Origin: CAZLQR01 sp964366455
GTDB taxonomy: Bacteria > Patescibacteriota > Microgenomatia > UBA1406 > GWC2-37-13
DNA: 50,512 bases
Assembly: GCA_964366455.1 (NCBI GenBank)
Contig: CAYISZ010000005.1
Location: 1 to 50,512, forward strand
Direction of reading: 5' to 3'
Of the stretch, positions 15,720 to 23,632 are shown piece by piece. Positions within the stretch are counted from its first letter, which is position 1. Each line of letters starts with the position of its first letter. Both the position numbers and the translations under genes were made by a program. The notes under the pieces were generated by a model. The model was given only the letters and a program-made list of their open reading frames with translations. It was not told the origin of the DNA and made no database searches.

Positions 15720-17459
15720 ATGCAACTTAATAGAGAACAGCAAGCGGCAGTAGAACATGCGTCAGGTCCATCAATTATTCTGGCTGGAGCAGGCTCAGGT
15801 AAAACGCGCGTTCTTATTCACAAGGTCCTCAACCTCATTACCAACAAGAAGGTGCCAGCAAGAGAAATTCTGATGATTACCTTCACTAACAAAGCCGCTT
15901 CTGAGATGAAGCGCAGAATGGGTGCCACTCAACTTGGGTTCGTAGGAACCTTTCATGCTCTATGTGCACGAATCTTGCGCATAGACGGTAGTCATATTGG
16001 CATAGATACGAACTTCGTAATCTACGATGAATCCGATCAACTTATGTTGATTAAAGGAATTATTAAAAAAATTCATACCAACTTTACCCCTAAATATTTT
16101 TTGAACCGCATCTCGGCAGCCAAAGGTGAGCTTATACAGTCGGAAAACTATACAAAAATTTTTATGGACTACTCCGCAGAAGTTGTCGGACAGGTATATA
16201 GGGAGTACCAACTTAAACTGAGGAAGAATAAGGCTCTGGACTTCGACGATATACTTCTTTTTGCTCACGAGCTACTCACTCATAGACCTATGCTACTTCA
16301 AAAGTACCAACGTAGGTATACACATATATTAGTGGACGAGTTTCAGGACACAAACACCGCTCAGTACCAAATTGCCAAGCTACTAGCTGGACAACATCAA
16401 AACATTACGGTTGTAGGAGACTTTTCACAAAGCATCTACTCTTGGAGGGGTGCGGATATTGGCAATCTGAATAAATTTAAAACAGACTTTGTCGGCTGCA
16501 AAGTATTTCACCTTGAACAAAACTACCGCTCAACGCAGCAGATTCTTGATTATGCATTCTCCATAATTTCACAAAATACGACCCACCCGATCCTTCATCT
16601 GAGAACAACAAATAAAAAAGGTGAGGACGTTATTGTTTACGAAGCGAGTGATGAGCAAGATGAGGCATTTTTTATTATCGACGAGATGAGACGTTACATC
16701 TCTCTTAACCCCGAGGCATCTCTGGGTATTCTTTATAGAACCAATGCTCAGTCACGAATAATTGAGGAGACTTTACTTCACGCATCATTGCCCTATGTAC
16801 TAGTCGGAGGGACAAGATTTTATGATCGTAAAGAAGTAAAGGACGTACTCTCATATCTGAGATTTTTGGTGAACCCTGAAGATGAAGTTTCGTTACAACG
16901 CCTTGAAAAAATTGGGAAAACTCGTTTAAACAAACTAAAGCTTGAGTATCCAAAGATTAGGGATCGAATTGACAGTATTCCAAGCGCTGAACTGATGGAG
17001 ATTATTTTTTCTGCAACGGGATACCTTGAGCTCTACGATATACATGATCCAGAAGAGTACGCCCGTCTAGAGAACATCAAGGAGCTTAAGTCAGTAGCGC
17101 TTAGATTTCCAGACATCTTTGAGTTTCTAGAACAAGTCGCTCTTGTTGAATCTGAATTTTCCGAACAGGAAAAAATTAATAAGAAGAAAGTAGATGATAC
17201 TTCTGGAATCAGTCTGATGACTCTTCATCAAGCAAAGGGTCTCGAATTTGATTATGTCTGGGTAATTGGTCTTGAGGAAGGGCTTCTTCCCCACTCTCGA
17301 TCGGTCGACGATCTTCATCAGCTAGAGGAAGAGCGTAGACTTTTTTATGTCGGAATCACACGAGCACGGCGTAAACTTTACATCACTCATGCAAGACGTA
17401 GATTTATCTTCGGTCGCCGTGGAGAAACTACGAAGTCTAGATTTCTGGTTGACGATTAG
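15720..17459 (+). CDS. UvrD/PcrA-type superfamily 1 DNA helicase, compact
   Basis: 3'-5' helicase for repair or replication restart. Motifs appear in order: Q motif and Walker A (LNREQQAAVEHASGPSIILAGAGSGKT), FVGTFHALCARIL, Walker B LVDEFQDTN, VVGDFSQSIYSWRGAD, LEQNYRST, LYRTNAQSR, LMTLHQAKGLEFDYVWVIGLEEGLLPH and RRLFYVGITRAR. The 579 residues end soon after motif VI, so the usual C-terminal tail is missing and subdomain 2B is short. A run TAATATTATAGT just upstream gives possible -10 boxes. Confidence 0.93.
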   Translation: MQLNREQQAAVEHASGPSIILAGAGSGKTRVLIHKVLNLITNKKVPAREILMITFTNKAASEMKRRMGATQLGFVGTFHALCARILRIDGSHIGIDTNFVIYDESDQLMLIKGIIKKIHTNFTPKYFLNRISAAKGELIQSENYTKIFMDYSAEVVGQVYREYQLKLRKNKALDFDDILLFAHELLTHRPMLLQKYQRRYTHILVDEFQDTNTAQYQIAKLLAGQHQNITVVGDFSQSIYSWRGADIGNLNKFKTDFVGCKVFHLEQNYRSTQQILDYAFSIISQNTTHPILHLRTTNKKGEDVIVYEASDEQDEAFFIIDEMRRYISLNPEASLGILYRTNAQSRIIEETLLHASLPYVLVGGTRFYDRKEVKDVLSYLRFLVNPEDEVSLQRLEKIGKTRLNKLKLEYPKIRDRIDSIPSAELMEIIFSATGYLELYDIHDPEEYARLENIKELKSVALRFPDIFEFLEQVALVESEFSEQEKINKKKVDDTSGISLMTLHQAKGLEFDYVWVIGLEEGLLPHSRSVDDLHQLEEERRLFYVGITRARRKLYITHARRRFIFGRRGETTKSRFLVDD

Positions 17460-17477
17460 GTATCGATGCTATAGTAT
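17449..17477 (+). promoter_or_regulatory. Promoter of pyrE
   Basis: TTGACG (17449-17454), 17-base spacer, TAGTAT (17472-17477), then 8 bases to the ATG at 17486. It starts inside the end of the helicase gene and predicts a leaderless pyrE mRNA. Confidence 0.6.
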
Positions 17478-17485
17478 TGACCGAA

Positions 17486-18094
17486 ATGAATGACGTTCTA
17501 TCGATTCTAAAAAAGGTGGGGGCAGTTATTACTAACGATCATTTCGTCTACACCTCAGGCAAACACGGTAGCGTTTATATAAATAAAGACGCTGTATACA
17601 CTCACGTTAACGAAACCTCCAAAATCGGTAAGATGTTTGCCGTCAAATTTAAAAACAAAGCCATTGATGTAGTCGCTGCACCAGCTCTAGGGGGAATTAT
17701 TCTATCTCAATGGACAGCCCATCATCTTTCTAAGTTGAAAGGTAAAGAAGTACTTTCTGTTTACACCGAAAAAACTCCGGAAAAAGATCAGGTCTTTACG
17801 CGTGGATATGATAAGTTGGTAAAGAATAAAAAAGTTCTGGTTATTGAAGATTTAACAACAACCGGTGGCTCAGTAAAAAAAGTTGTAAAAAGTGTTAAGA
17901 AAGCAGGTGGAAAGGTTGTGGGAGTTGCGGTTATGGTTAATCGTAATCCAAAAGATGTCAACACAAAGTTCATGAGAGTCCCTTTTACGGCACTTGGAGT
18001 TTTGAAAGCTGAGGCATTCGATGAAAAGAAGTGTGAGTTATGCAAAAAAATGTTCCGATCAACACTACGGTTGGTCATGGTAAAAAATACGTAG
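17486..18094 (+). CDS. pyrE: Orotate phosphoribosyltransferase, with apparent 3' frameshift
   Basis: Forms orotidine monophosphate from orotate and PRPP, the fifth step of UMP synthesis. The PRPP loop VLVIEDLTTTGGSV, the early YTSGKHGSVYINKD and the CELCKK pair near the end are present. At the A7 run 18044-18050 the frame appears broken: as written the protein ends KMFRSTLRLVMVKNT, but one extra A gives KNVPINTTVGHGKKY..., which matches the family's usual ending and would stop at 18117, one base before the next gene. This is a sequencing error, a real mutation or slippage. Other UMP genes are at 30.8-39.1 kb. Confidence 0.85.
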   Translation: MNDVLSILKKVGAVITNDHFVYTSGKHGSVYINKDAVYTHVNETSKIGKMFAVKFKNKAIDVVAAPALGGIILSQWTAHHLSKLKGKEVLSVYTEKTPEKDQVFTRGYDKLVKNKKVLVIEDLTTTGGSVKKVVKSVKKAGGKVVGVAVMVNRNPKDVNTKFMRVPFTALGVLKAEAFDEKKCELCKKMFRSTLRLVMVKNT

Positions 18095-18117
18095 CGGCTA
18101 AAAAAAGGAAACCTTAA

Positions 18118-18636
18118 TTAGGACAACGCAAACACTTCCTTAACCGTCCACTCGCCATCTAGTGAGGTCATGAGATAGATTTCTCCAACTCTAGCATTAA
18201 ATGGTAGTTTTGCCCTTATATCTTCGGCCTGCCTCCGACACTCTTCAAATCGATCACCTAGTTCATGCCCGATGGTTAAATGAGGATTGATTTTTGAAAA
18301 CCTACCTTCGTATGGAGGGTTTTCTGGAAAAACCTCTCTTACTTTTTCCGTTATCGAAACAAACTCCTCCTTCTTGGTTGGTTTAAGGAATACAACGCCA
18401 GGAAACTCATCAATGTTGGACAATTGAAAATCAAACTGCTGAACTGAGGAAAATACAGTTCTTAAACTTTTAAGAACTTCTCCTGTTATAGCGTCAGGAT
18501 GTTTGAAAGGAAAAAGAACCGTTACGTGAGCGGGAACTCCATGTACGGCGCTTGGATCAAACTGATTTCTAAGTTCTTGTACTAAAAATTCTGCTTCAGG
18601 AATTGGTGCTATAATTGCACTTTTTCGTTCTATCAT
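18118..18636 (-). CDS. 2H phosphoesterase (2'-5' RNA ligase family)
   Basis: The two HxT signatures, PAHVTVLFPF and NPHLTIGHEL, define the 2H superfamily, whose members act on cyclic phosphates or 2'-5' linkages in RNA or small nucleotides. Its 172 residues fit a single domain. The true substrate cannot be told from sequence. It starts 3 bases after the secA stop and is probably cotranscribed with it. Confidence 0.85.
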   Translation of the reverse strand: MIERKSAIIAPIPEAEFLVQELRNQFDPSAVHGVPAHVTVLFPFKHPDAITGEVLKSLRTVFSSVQQFDFQLSNIDEFPGVVFLKPTKKEEFVSITEKVREVFPENPPYEGRFSKINPHLTIGHELGDRFEECRRQAEDIRAKLPFNARVGEIYLMTSLDGEWTVKEVFALS

Positions 18637-18639
18637 GGG

Positions 18640-21348
18640 TTAGTTTGGGTAATGACACTTTTTGTACTTCTTACCGCTTCCGCAATGACAAGGGTCATTT
18701 CGGCCAGGCTTATTTTTTGATATTTTAGTTGTAGAAGAAATTGTTTTTTTCACCGGTTTTGGTTTTGGATCTGGGGTAGCAAACTGAGCTGTTTCAACTG
18801 GACCCGAAAGCACTAATTCTTTAGGCTTTATTTTTGAGTCTTCGTGAACGTGCTGATGACCCTCAATCTGAACACTAAACATTCTTCGCGCAGCATCAAA
18901 ATACATCTCTCTAATCAACCTTTCAAACAATGAAAATGCCTCATTTTTATATTCTACTATCGGTTTTGTTCCTCCATAACCCCTAAGACCGATCCCCTCT
19001 CTCAGATCATCGATGCCGCTTAGGTGCTGTGAAAAATGAGTATCGATGGTAGATAAAAATATAAATCGGAGTACTCCCCTCCAGACCACTTCACCGATTT
19101 CCTTTTCGCGTCTATCGTACTCTTTATTGGCTAGCTTTAATACATGCTCTCTAAGCTCGGTAATGTTTTGTTGCTCAATGTAACTGCGAACTTTCTTTTC
19201 ATCTATCGGAAGTAACAACTTTATTTCCTTAAGAATTGTTGTGTTCAGTTCTGCAGTGTCTATTGCCGAATCAAGTTGAATTGCATTAACCTGAGCCTCC
19301 AACTGTTCGTTCACCACTTTCAGGACGGTATCTTTGAAGGCCTCTCGGTCCTTATCTGCCTGCATTAAAATATCTCTGCGTAAATCATAAATAATCTCAC
19401 GCTGTTTATTGAGCACATCGTCATACTCGACAACATTTTTTCTCATATCAAAATTGCGACCCTCAACCTTCACCTGAGCCTGCTCAATTGCCTTTGTCAC
19501 CATTGAGTGCGTGAGTGGTTGATCTTCTGGAAGATTGAAAAATGTCATCAGTTTAGCAATCTGCTCGCCACCAAAAATTCTCATTAAATCATCCTCAAGC
19601 GACACAAAGAAACGCGACTCTCCGGGATCCCCTTGTCGCCCAGCTCTACCTCTTAACTGATTATCAATTCTTCTAGACTCGTGACGCTCTGTACCTATAA
19701 TATAGAGTCCTCCCAAATCTAAAACTTTTTTATGTTCATCGTCCCATGCACCTTTTAACTTTGAACCTTGAACTTTTAACTTAGTTTCTGGGTCCCCTCC
19801 TAGAATTATGTCGACTCCGCGACCAGCCATATTTGTAGCAACGGTAACAGCATTCAATCTCCCTGCAGCAGCTATAATCTGCGCCTCATGTTCGTGATTT
19901 TTAGCATTTAATACATTGTGTTGTACGCCACGTTGCTGAAGCATTCTAGAAAGAAGCTCATTCTTTTCAATTGAGGTGGTACCAATTAAGACCGGTCTTC
20001 CAGTCTTATAGACCGCGGCCACTTCCTCAACTACAGCTTTAAATTTTCCAACTTCAGTTTTGTAAATCAGATCCGACTCGTCTTTACGAATCATATTGTT
20101 GTGTGTGGGAACAATAAGAATGTCGCAGTTGTAAATCTTATGAAACTCCTCTGCCTCGGTTGCTGCCGTTCCTGTCATTCCTGCGAGTATGGAGTACTTT
20201 CTAAAATAGTTCTGAAGCGAAATTGTCGCCAAAGTTCTAGATTCTTTTTGAATTGGTTGATTCTCTTTCGCCTCAACTGCCTGATGAATTCCCTCAGACC
20301 ATCTACGTCCGTACTGAAGACGTCCTGTAAATTCGTCAACTATTATTATTTCACCATCTTTGACTATGTAGTCTTTTTCTTTTTTGAAAAGAGCTTCGGC
20401 CTTTAACGCTGCCTCTAGATGGAACACTGCCTCAAAATCTTTTTCGTAAAGGTTCTCAACTCCCAACATTTTTTCGACCTTGGTCAAACCTTTTTCTGTC
20501 ATGTTCGCAGATCTTTCTTTCTCATCAACGATATAGTCTTCGGGGGAAAGTTTTTTTACTACCTGTGCGTACTGATAATATCTCGAGGTGTCTTCCTCGT
20601 TTGGCGCGGAGATTATATGAGGAGTACGAGCCTCATCAATAAGAACTGAGTCAGCTTCGTCGATTATCGCGAAATAATACCCTCTCTGTCTAAGCTCTGC
20701 AGGATCCTGCACCATATTATCACGCAAATAATCAAACCCAAACTCGCTATTTATTCCATAAGTAATGTCTGCAAGGTATGCTTCTTTTCTAGAAATTGGT
20801 CGTAGATGTTTCAGTCTCCAGTCACCGGTATCCTTATCGTCAAATTTAGGATCATAGATAAATGATCTTTCGGAGATGGTTGCAGAGGTTGTCATTCCTA
20901 AAAAATCGAAAATTCCTCCCATCCACCCGGCATCACGTCTGGCTAGATAGTCATTTACGGTCACCAAGTGCGCTCCTTTACCAGTTAGCGCATGAAGATA
21001 AAGAGCTGTGGTGGCGGACAAAGTCTTACCTTCTCCTGTCTTTTGTTCTGTTATCTTGCCGTCCGATAGACCAAGCCCAGCGATAATTTGGACGTCGTAG
21101 TGACGAAGACCAAGTACTCGTCTTGAGGCCTCTCTCACTAAAGCAAAAGCCCAAGGTCGAATTTCCTTTAAATTCTCCTGAGATCCTTTTGAGGCCTTTT
21201 CTCTTAATTTTAAAGTCTCTTTCTTAAAGTCTGAATCCTTAAGTTTACGCGCTTTATCATCCAAAGCATTTATCTCGTCTACAAAGACTTGGTATTGGTT
21301 AATTTGCTTCTGGTTATAGTCTAGGAATTTTTTGAAAAAATTAAGCAT
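18640..21348 (-). CDS. secA: Preprotein translocase ATPase SecA
   Basis: Motor of the Sec export pathway. It contains the DEAD helicase motor (QIIAGLGLSDGKITEQKTGEGKTLSAT, IIDEADSVLIDEARTPHIIS), the peptide cross-linking and helical domains, the second RecA domain (TNMAGRGVDIILGGD, RIDNQLRGRAGRQGDPGESRFFVSLEDDLMRIFGG) and the C-terminal zinc motif GRNDPCHCGSGKKYKKCHYPN. At 902 residues it has normal length. Between ILGGDPET and WDDEH there is a lysine-rich piece (KLKVQGSKLKG) that coincides with an AT-rich word repeat at about 19752-19786. Confidence 0.97.
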   Translation of the reverse strand: MLNFFKKFLDYNQKQINQYQVFVDEINALDDKARKLKDSDFKKETLKLREKASKGSQENLKEIRPWAFALVREASRRVLGLRHYDVQIIAGLGLSDGKITEQKTGEGKTLSATTALYLHALTGKGAHLVTVNDYLARRDAGWMGGIFDFLGMTTSATISERSFIYDPKFDDKDTGDWRLKHLRPISRKEAYLADITYGINSEFGFDYLRDNMVQDPAELRQRGYYFAIIDEADSVLIDEARTPHIISAPNEEDTSRYYQYAQVVKKLSPEDYIVDEKERSANMTEKGLTKVEKMLGVENLYEKDFEAVFHLEAALKAEALFKKEKDYIVKDGEIIIVDEFTGRLQYGRRWSEGIHQAVEAKENQPIQKESRTLATISLQNYFRKYSILAGMTGTAATEAEEFHKIYNCDILIVPTHNNMIRKDESDLIYKTEVGKFKAVVEEVAAVYKTGRPVLIGTTSIEKNELLSRMLQQRGVQHNVLNAKNHEHEAQIIAAAGRLNAVTVATNMAGRGVDIILGGDPETKLKVQGSKLKGAWDDEHKKVLDLGGLYIIGTERHESRRIDNQLRGRAGRQGDPGESRFFVSLEDDLMRIFGGEQIAKLMTFFNLPEDQPLTHSMVTKAIEQAQVKVEGRNFDMRKNVVEYDDVLNKQREIIYDLRRDILMQADKDREAFKDTVLKVVNEQLEAQVNAIQLDSAIDTAELNTTILKEIKLLLPIDEKKVRSYIEQQNITELREHVLKLANKEYDRREKEIGEVVWRGVLRFIFLSTIDTHFSQHLSGIDDLREGIGLRGYGGTKPIVEYKNEAFSLFERLIREMYFDAARRMFSVQIEGHQHVHEDSKIKPKELVLSGPVETAQFATPDPKPKPVKKTISSTTKISKNKPGRNDPCHCGSGKKYKKCHYPN
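19752..19786. repeat. In-frame AT-rich word repeat inside secA
   Basis: The plus strand reads CTTTTAACTTTGAACCTTGA followed by ACTTTTAACTTAG, a tandem of ACTTTTAACTT-type words. It encodes KLKVQGSKLKG in a surface region between conserved SecA motifs. Similar words occur at 33540-33580 in pyrC. Confidence 0.5.
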
Positions 21349-21353
21349 AGGTT

Positions 21354-21416
21354 AGAAATTCAAAATGAAAAATGCAAAATTTAAATTTGAACTTTGGACT
21401 CTAAATTTTGAATTTA
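21354..21416. repeat. AT-rich word repeat between secA and the next gene
   Basis: Imperfect copies of AAATTCAAAAT and TTTGAATT in both orientations fill the 65-base gap upstream of secA. The opposing copies can pair into a long AT-rich hairpin. Confidence 0.55.
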
Positions 21417-22163
21417 TTTCACAAAGTACTCTTGAGGAATAATCAGCAATTTTTGTGCTGAGTAGCGATTTTTTTCTTGCTCTTTTCCTGTTACTTTAAG
21501 AACGAAATGGACCGCGTCACCTTCTTTAATTTTAGAAAATCCTGCTGTCTCCAACTCAAGAGATTTACTATCCAAAAGCGCAATCTTTGTCGCTGACTCT
21601 ATATCAATAGTATACCGTTCTCTACTGAAACTGTTAACTACAAGAGAAAAATCATTTTTATCCAAGGTTGCTACATTCCCCGTTCCTACTATAACCTGGG
21701 AATCAACATAAATGGAGTTTGCTGTAACCTTAGTACCGGCTACTATTCCCGCCACAATAACGTAATCACCCTTAATAACATCGCTGGCCTCAAGTTCTTT
21801 TTTTACACCGGTTTTAAGTGAGAAGTACTTAGTTACTACATCGTCGAGCGTAACTGTATAAACAGTTGCGTCCTCTCCGGTAACTTTTATATTTGAAGCA
21901 GCCACATCGGTTACTTTTCCAACTATCACCCGCAGTTCCTTTTTTTGAATTTGTGCTACTTTATTAACTAAATTATCCTTAAGTTTCTGTACTTCTTTTG
22001 AGATGTTTGACGACTCTGTCGCAACTGCCTCTACCTGACCTGAGTCTGCCGAACCAGCAGGTTCCGGAGATGTAGTCTGCGCCCTCACTACAAACGAAGA
22101 AGAAAACGCTAATACTGCGATTAATACTAAATACTTAATACTTGATACAAGATACTGATTCAT
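21414..22163 (-). CDS. Exported protein with DUF5666-like beta domains
   Basis: 249 residues. The signal peptide (YLVLIAVLAFSSSFVVRAQ) is followed by a Ser/Glu-rich linker, a helix (KEVQKLKDNLVNKVAQIQKK) and two beta-rich repeats of the form GKVTDVAASNIKVTGEDATVYTV ... GDYVIVAGIVAGTKVTANSIYV and GNVATLDKNDFSLVV. This resembles the DUF5666/OB-like pattern seen in secreted proteins. The first residues (NQYLVSSIKYLV) are encoded by an ATACTAAATACT-type repeat. Function unknown. It lies 2 bases after the preceding exported protein gene. Confidence 0.65.
   Translation of the reverse strand: MNQYLVSSIKYLVLIAVLAFSSSFVVRAQTTSPEPAGSADSGQVEAVATESSNISKEVQKLKDNLVNKVAQIQKKELRVIVGKVTDVAASNIKVTGEDATVYTVTLDDVVTKYFSLKTGVKKELEASDVIKGDYVIVAGIVAGTKVTANSIYVDSQVIVGTGNVATLDKNDFSLVVNSFSRERYTIDIESATKIALLDSKSLELETAGFSKIKEGDAVHFVLKVTGKEQEKNRYSAQKLLIIPQEYFVK
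22118..22163. repeat. AT-rich word repeat encoding a signal peptide start
   Basis: ATACTAAATACTTAATACTTG and a following copy are read on the minus strand as the first residues of the exported protein. The same word family is at 13364-13404 and 27846-27871. Confidence 0.55.
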
Positions 22164-22165
22164 TC

Positions 22166-22594
22166 TTATTTCTGCAAATAATAAACTTTTATTGTTTTTT
22201 CCTGAGTCCTAACGGTTTTGTCCTGCGGATACATCGTTATTGAAATAATATTCTCGCCGACAAGAAGTGGAAACTTCACTGAAAAATCACTTACTTTACC
22301 TAGTTTTGAGACCGTGTCCTTTGCAGCTGATTGAAAAACAAGAAATGAACCTTTCTGAGCCTTGCCCTTTATAGTTACTGTGTCAACCTCAACAACTGCG
22401 TCAGTGGATGGTTCGCTTATCTCAAGATTTTGACCATTTTGTGAAGTGGATGAAAGAAGTAGTTTGCCTGCGTTGGTTTTAATCTGAGCTCCTTTGTCAA
22501 TCTCCATCTCCCTTATCTGACGCACCATTACGAATGCGACAACCAGACCTAGTCCTATTCCGCATACAATTGCAATTAGTACTTCTTTCTTCAT
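22166..22594 (-). CDS. Exported protein with an Ig-like domain
   Basis: 142 residues. There is an N-terminal membrane segment (LIAIVCGIGLGLVVAFVMV), a short linker, and a bacterial Ig-like beta domain (LEISEPSTDAVVEVDTVTIKGKAQKGSFLVF ... FSVKFPLLVGENIISITMYPQDKTVRTQEKTIKVYY). This pattern, 'stop-using-and-extend' domains with GxN(x)I(x)I, is typical of envelope proteins. It is followed 2 bases later by the DUF5666-like gene, so the two probably work together at the cell surface. Confidence 0.65.
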   Translation of the reverse strand: MKKEVLIAIVCGIGLGLVVAFVMVRQIREMEIDKGAQIKTNAGKLLLSSTSQNGQNLEISEPSTDAVVEVDTVTIKGKAQKGSFLVFQSAAKDTVSKLGKVSDFSVKFPLLVGENIISITMYPQDKTVRTQEKTIKVYYLQK

Positions 22595-22614
22595 ATTTCA
22601 ATTTCATTCAATAT

Positions 22615-22638
22615 GATCCTGAGCTTGTCGAATGGATC
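22615..22638. repeat. TTCGACAAGCTCA-type palindromic unit
   Basis: The core CCTGAGCTTGTCGAA is bracketed by GATCC and GGATC, so the unit can fold as a hairpin. It overlaps the last codons of the NAD(P)HX dehydratase gene. Relatives flank the GIY-YIG gene (26630-26652, 26929-26951) and sit in the T-box leader (27764-27776). Confidence 0.65.
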
Positions 22639-23482
22639 ATAGGAATATCGAATTAACAACCTTGGGGATCGTATCAAGGATATCGCTATTATTGTACCAA
22701 AATCCTTTGTCCTTTGAAAGCTCGTCAGCCGTACGTTTCAAAATGTAAGAGGCACAAATGGCAGAACTCAAGCCATCCGAACTAGCATAAAAAGATGCTA
22801 CAAGTCCGGCTAGAATGTCACCTGTTCCTCCTTTTGTAAGTCCTTGATTACCACCTTCTATCATATACTCATCTGATCCATCAGAAACATAGTCGTGGAT
22901 AGCCTTAAGAAGTATTACGCAATTTTCCTCCTCTGCCGTACATCTTACCGAAGCAGCGTTTTGTTCGGAATCTTTATAAAGAGAAAACCCAAACATCGCT
23001 TCAAACTCTTTTTGATGTGGGGTGACAATTGCAGGTTGTGAAAGTTTTTTTAGCAGACTAACATCCATCATCTGCAGTGCCCCAGCATCCAGCACAAACT
23101 TCTTATTTCTATGTTTTGTTAACAAAGAGTCAACCAGACCCTTTGTTTCTTTAGTTCTCTCAAGTCCTGGACCAACCAAAATAACATCATCTTCCTCCGC
23201 ATAGTTATCAATCTCCTTGCGAGAAACTACGATGCCGTTTCTAAACTTTTTCTTGAGAGACAAGAAGATTTCATTATTCTCCTCGGTCGAGCAGTAATGG
23301 ACCATGTCTACGAAATGCGAAGCAACTTCTGCCGACCAGAGTGACGCTGAATGAAAGAGCTGCGATCCGCCTACAATCAGCATCTTTCCATTCTGCCCTT
23401 TATGACTTTTACTTAATGGTAGCCTGATTTTCTTTGCGAAAGGTTTTATGTCTTTTGGATTTGTTGTTTTTATAACTTTCAT
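22637..23482 (-). CDS. nnrD: ADP/ATP-dependent NAD(P)HX dehydratase
   Basis: Repairs hydrated NAD(P)H. Ribokinase-like fold with SHKGQNGKMLIVGGSQLFHSAS near the N terminus, VLVGPGLER-like (DDVILVGPGLERTKE), FVLDAGALQMM, AIVTPHQKEFEAMFG and the catalytic region NQGLTKGGTGDILAGLVASF. At 281 residues it is the stand-alone dehydratase without the NnrE epimerase domain. The C-terminal residues fall in a palindromic repeat. Confidence 0.9.
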   Translation of the reverse strand: MKVIKTTNPKDIKPFAKKIRLPLSKSHKGQNGKMLIVGGSQLFHSASLWSAEVASHFVDMVHYCSTEENNEIFLSLKKKFRNGIVVSRKEIDNYAEEDDVILVGPGLERTKETKGLVDSLLTKHRNKKFVLDAGALQMMDVSLLKKLSQPAIVTPHQKEFEAMFGFSLYKDSEQNAASVRCTAEEENCVILLKAIHDYVSDGSDEYMIEGGNQGLTKGGTGDILAGLVASFYASSDGLSSAICASYILKRTADELSKDKGFWYNNSDILDTIPKVVNSIFL

Positions 23483-23497
23483 AATATTCAGAATTAA

Positions 23498-23585
23498 TCC
23501 GTTAACGAGTCCGTCTCTCAGACAGACGGTCGAGTTAACGAGTTAATAAAAAACAAACACGTTAACGCGTTAACCCGTTAACTTA
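23498..23585. repeat. Cluster of GTTAAC palindromes with an internal hairpin
   Basis: The 150-base gap between nnrD and alaS contains five GTTAAC sites, two as GTTAACGAG and three packed as GTTAACGCGTTAACCCGTTAAC. Between the first two lies CCGTCT-N7-AGACGG, a 6-bp hairpin. It could be a terminator-like or protein-binding region, or another dispersed repeat. No gene is visible here. Confidence 0.55.
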
Positions 23586-23618
23586 TTAATTAGGTATCGC
23601 CATAGGGTGACGATGTAT

Positions 23619-23624
23619 TATAAT
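23619..23624 (+). promoter_or_regulatory. -10 box of alaS
   Basis: TATAAT at 23619-23624, 8 bases before the alaS ATG; predicts a leaderless transcript. The -35 region is weak. Confidence 0.55.
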
Positions 23625-23632
23625 TTTACATC

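Noticed and set aside
23498..23585. CRISPR array
   Set aside because: The GTTAAC units are short palindromes without regular unique spacers and no cas genes are present. No CRISPR array is visible anywhere in the window.
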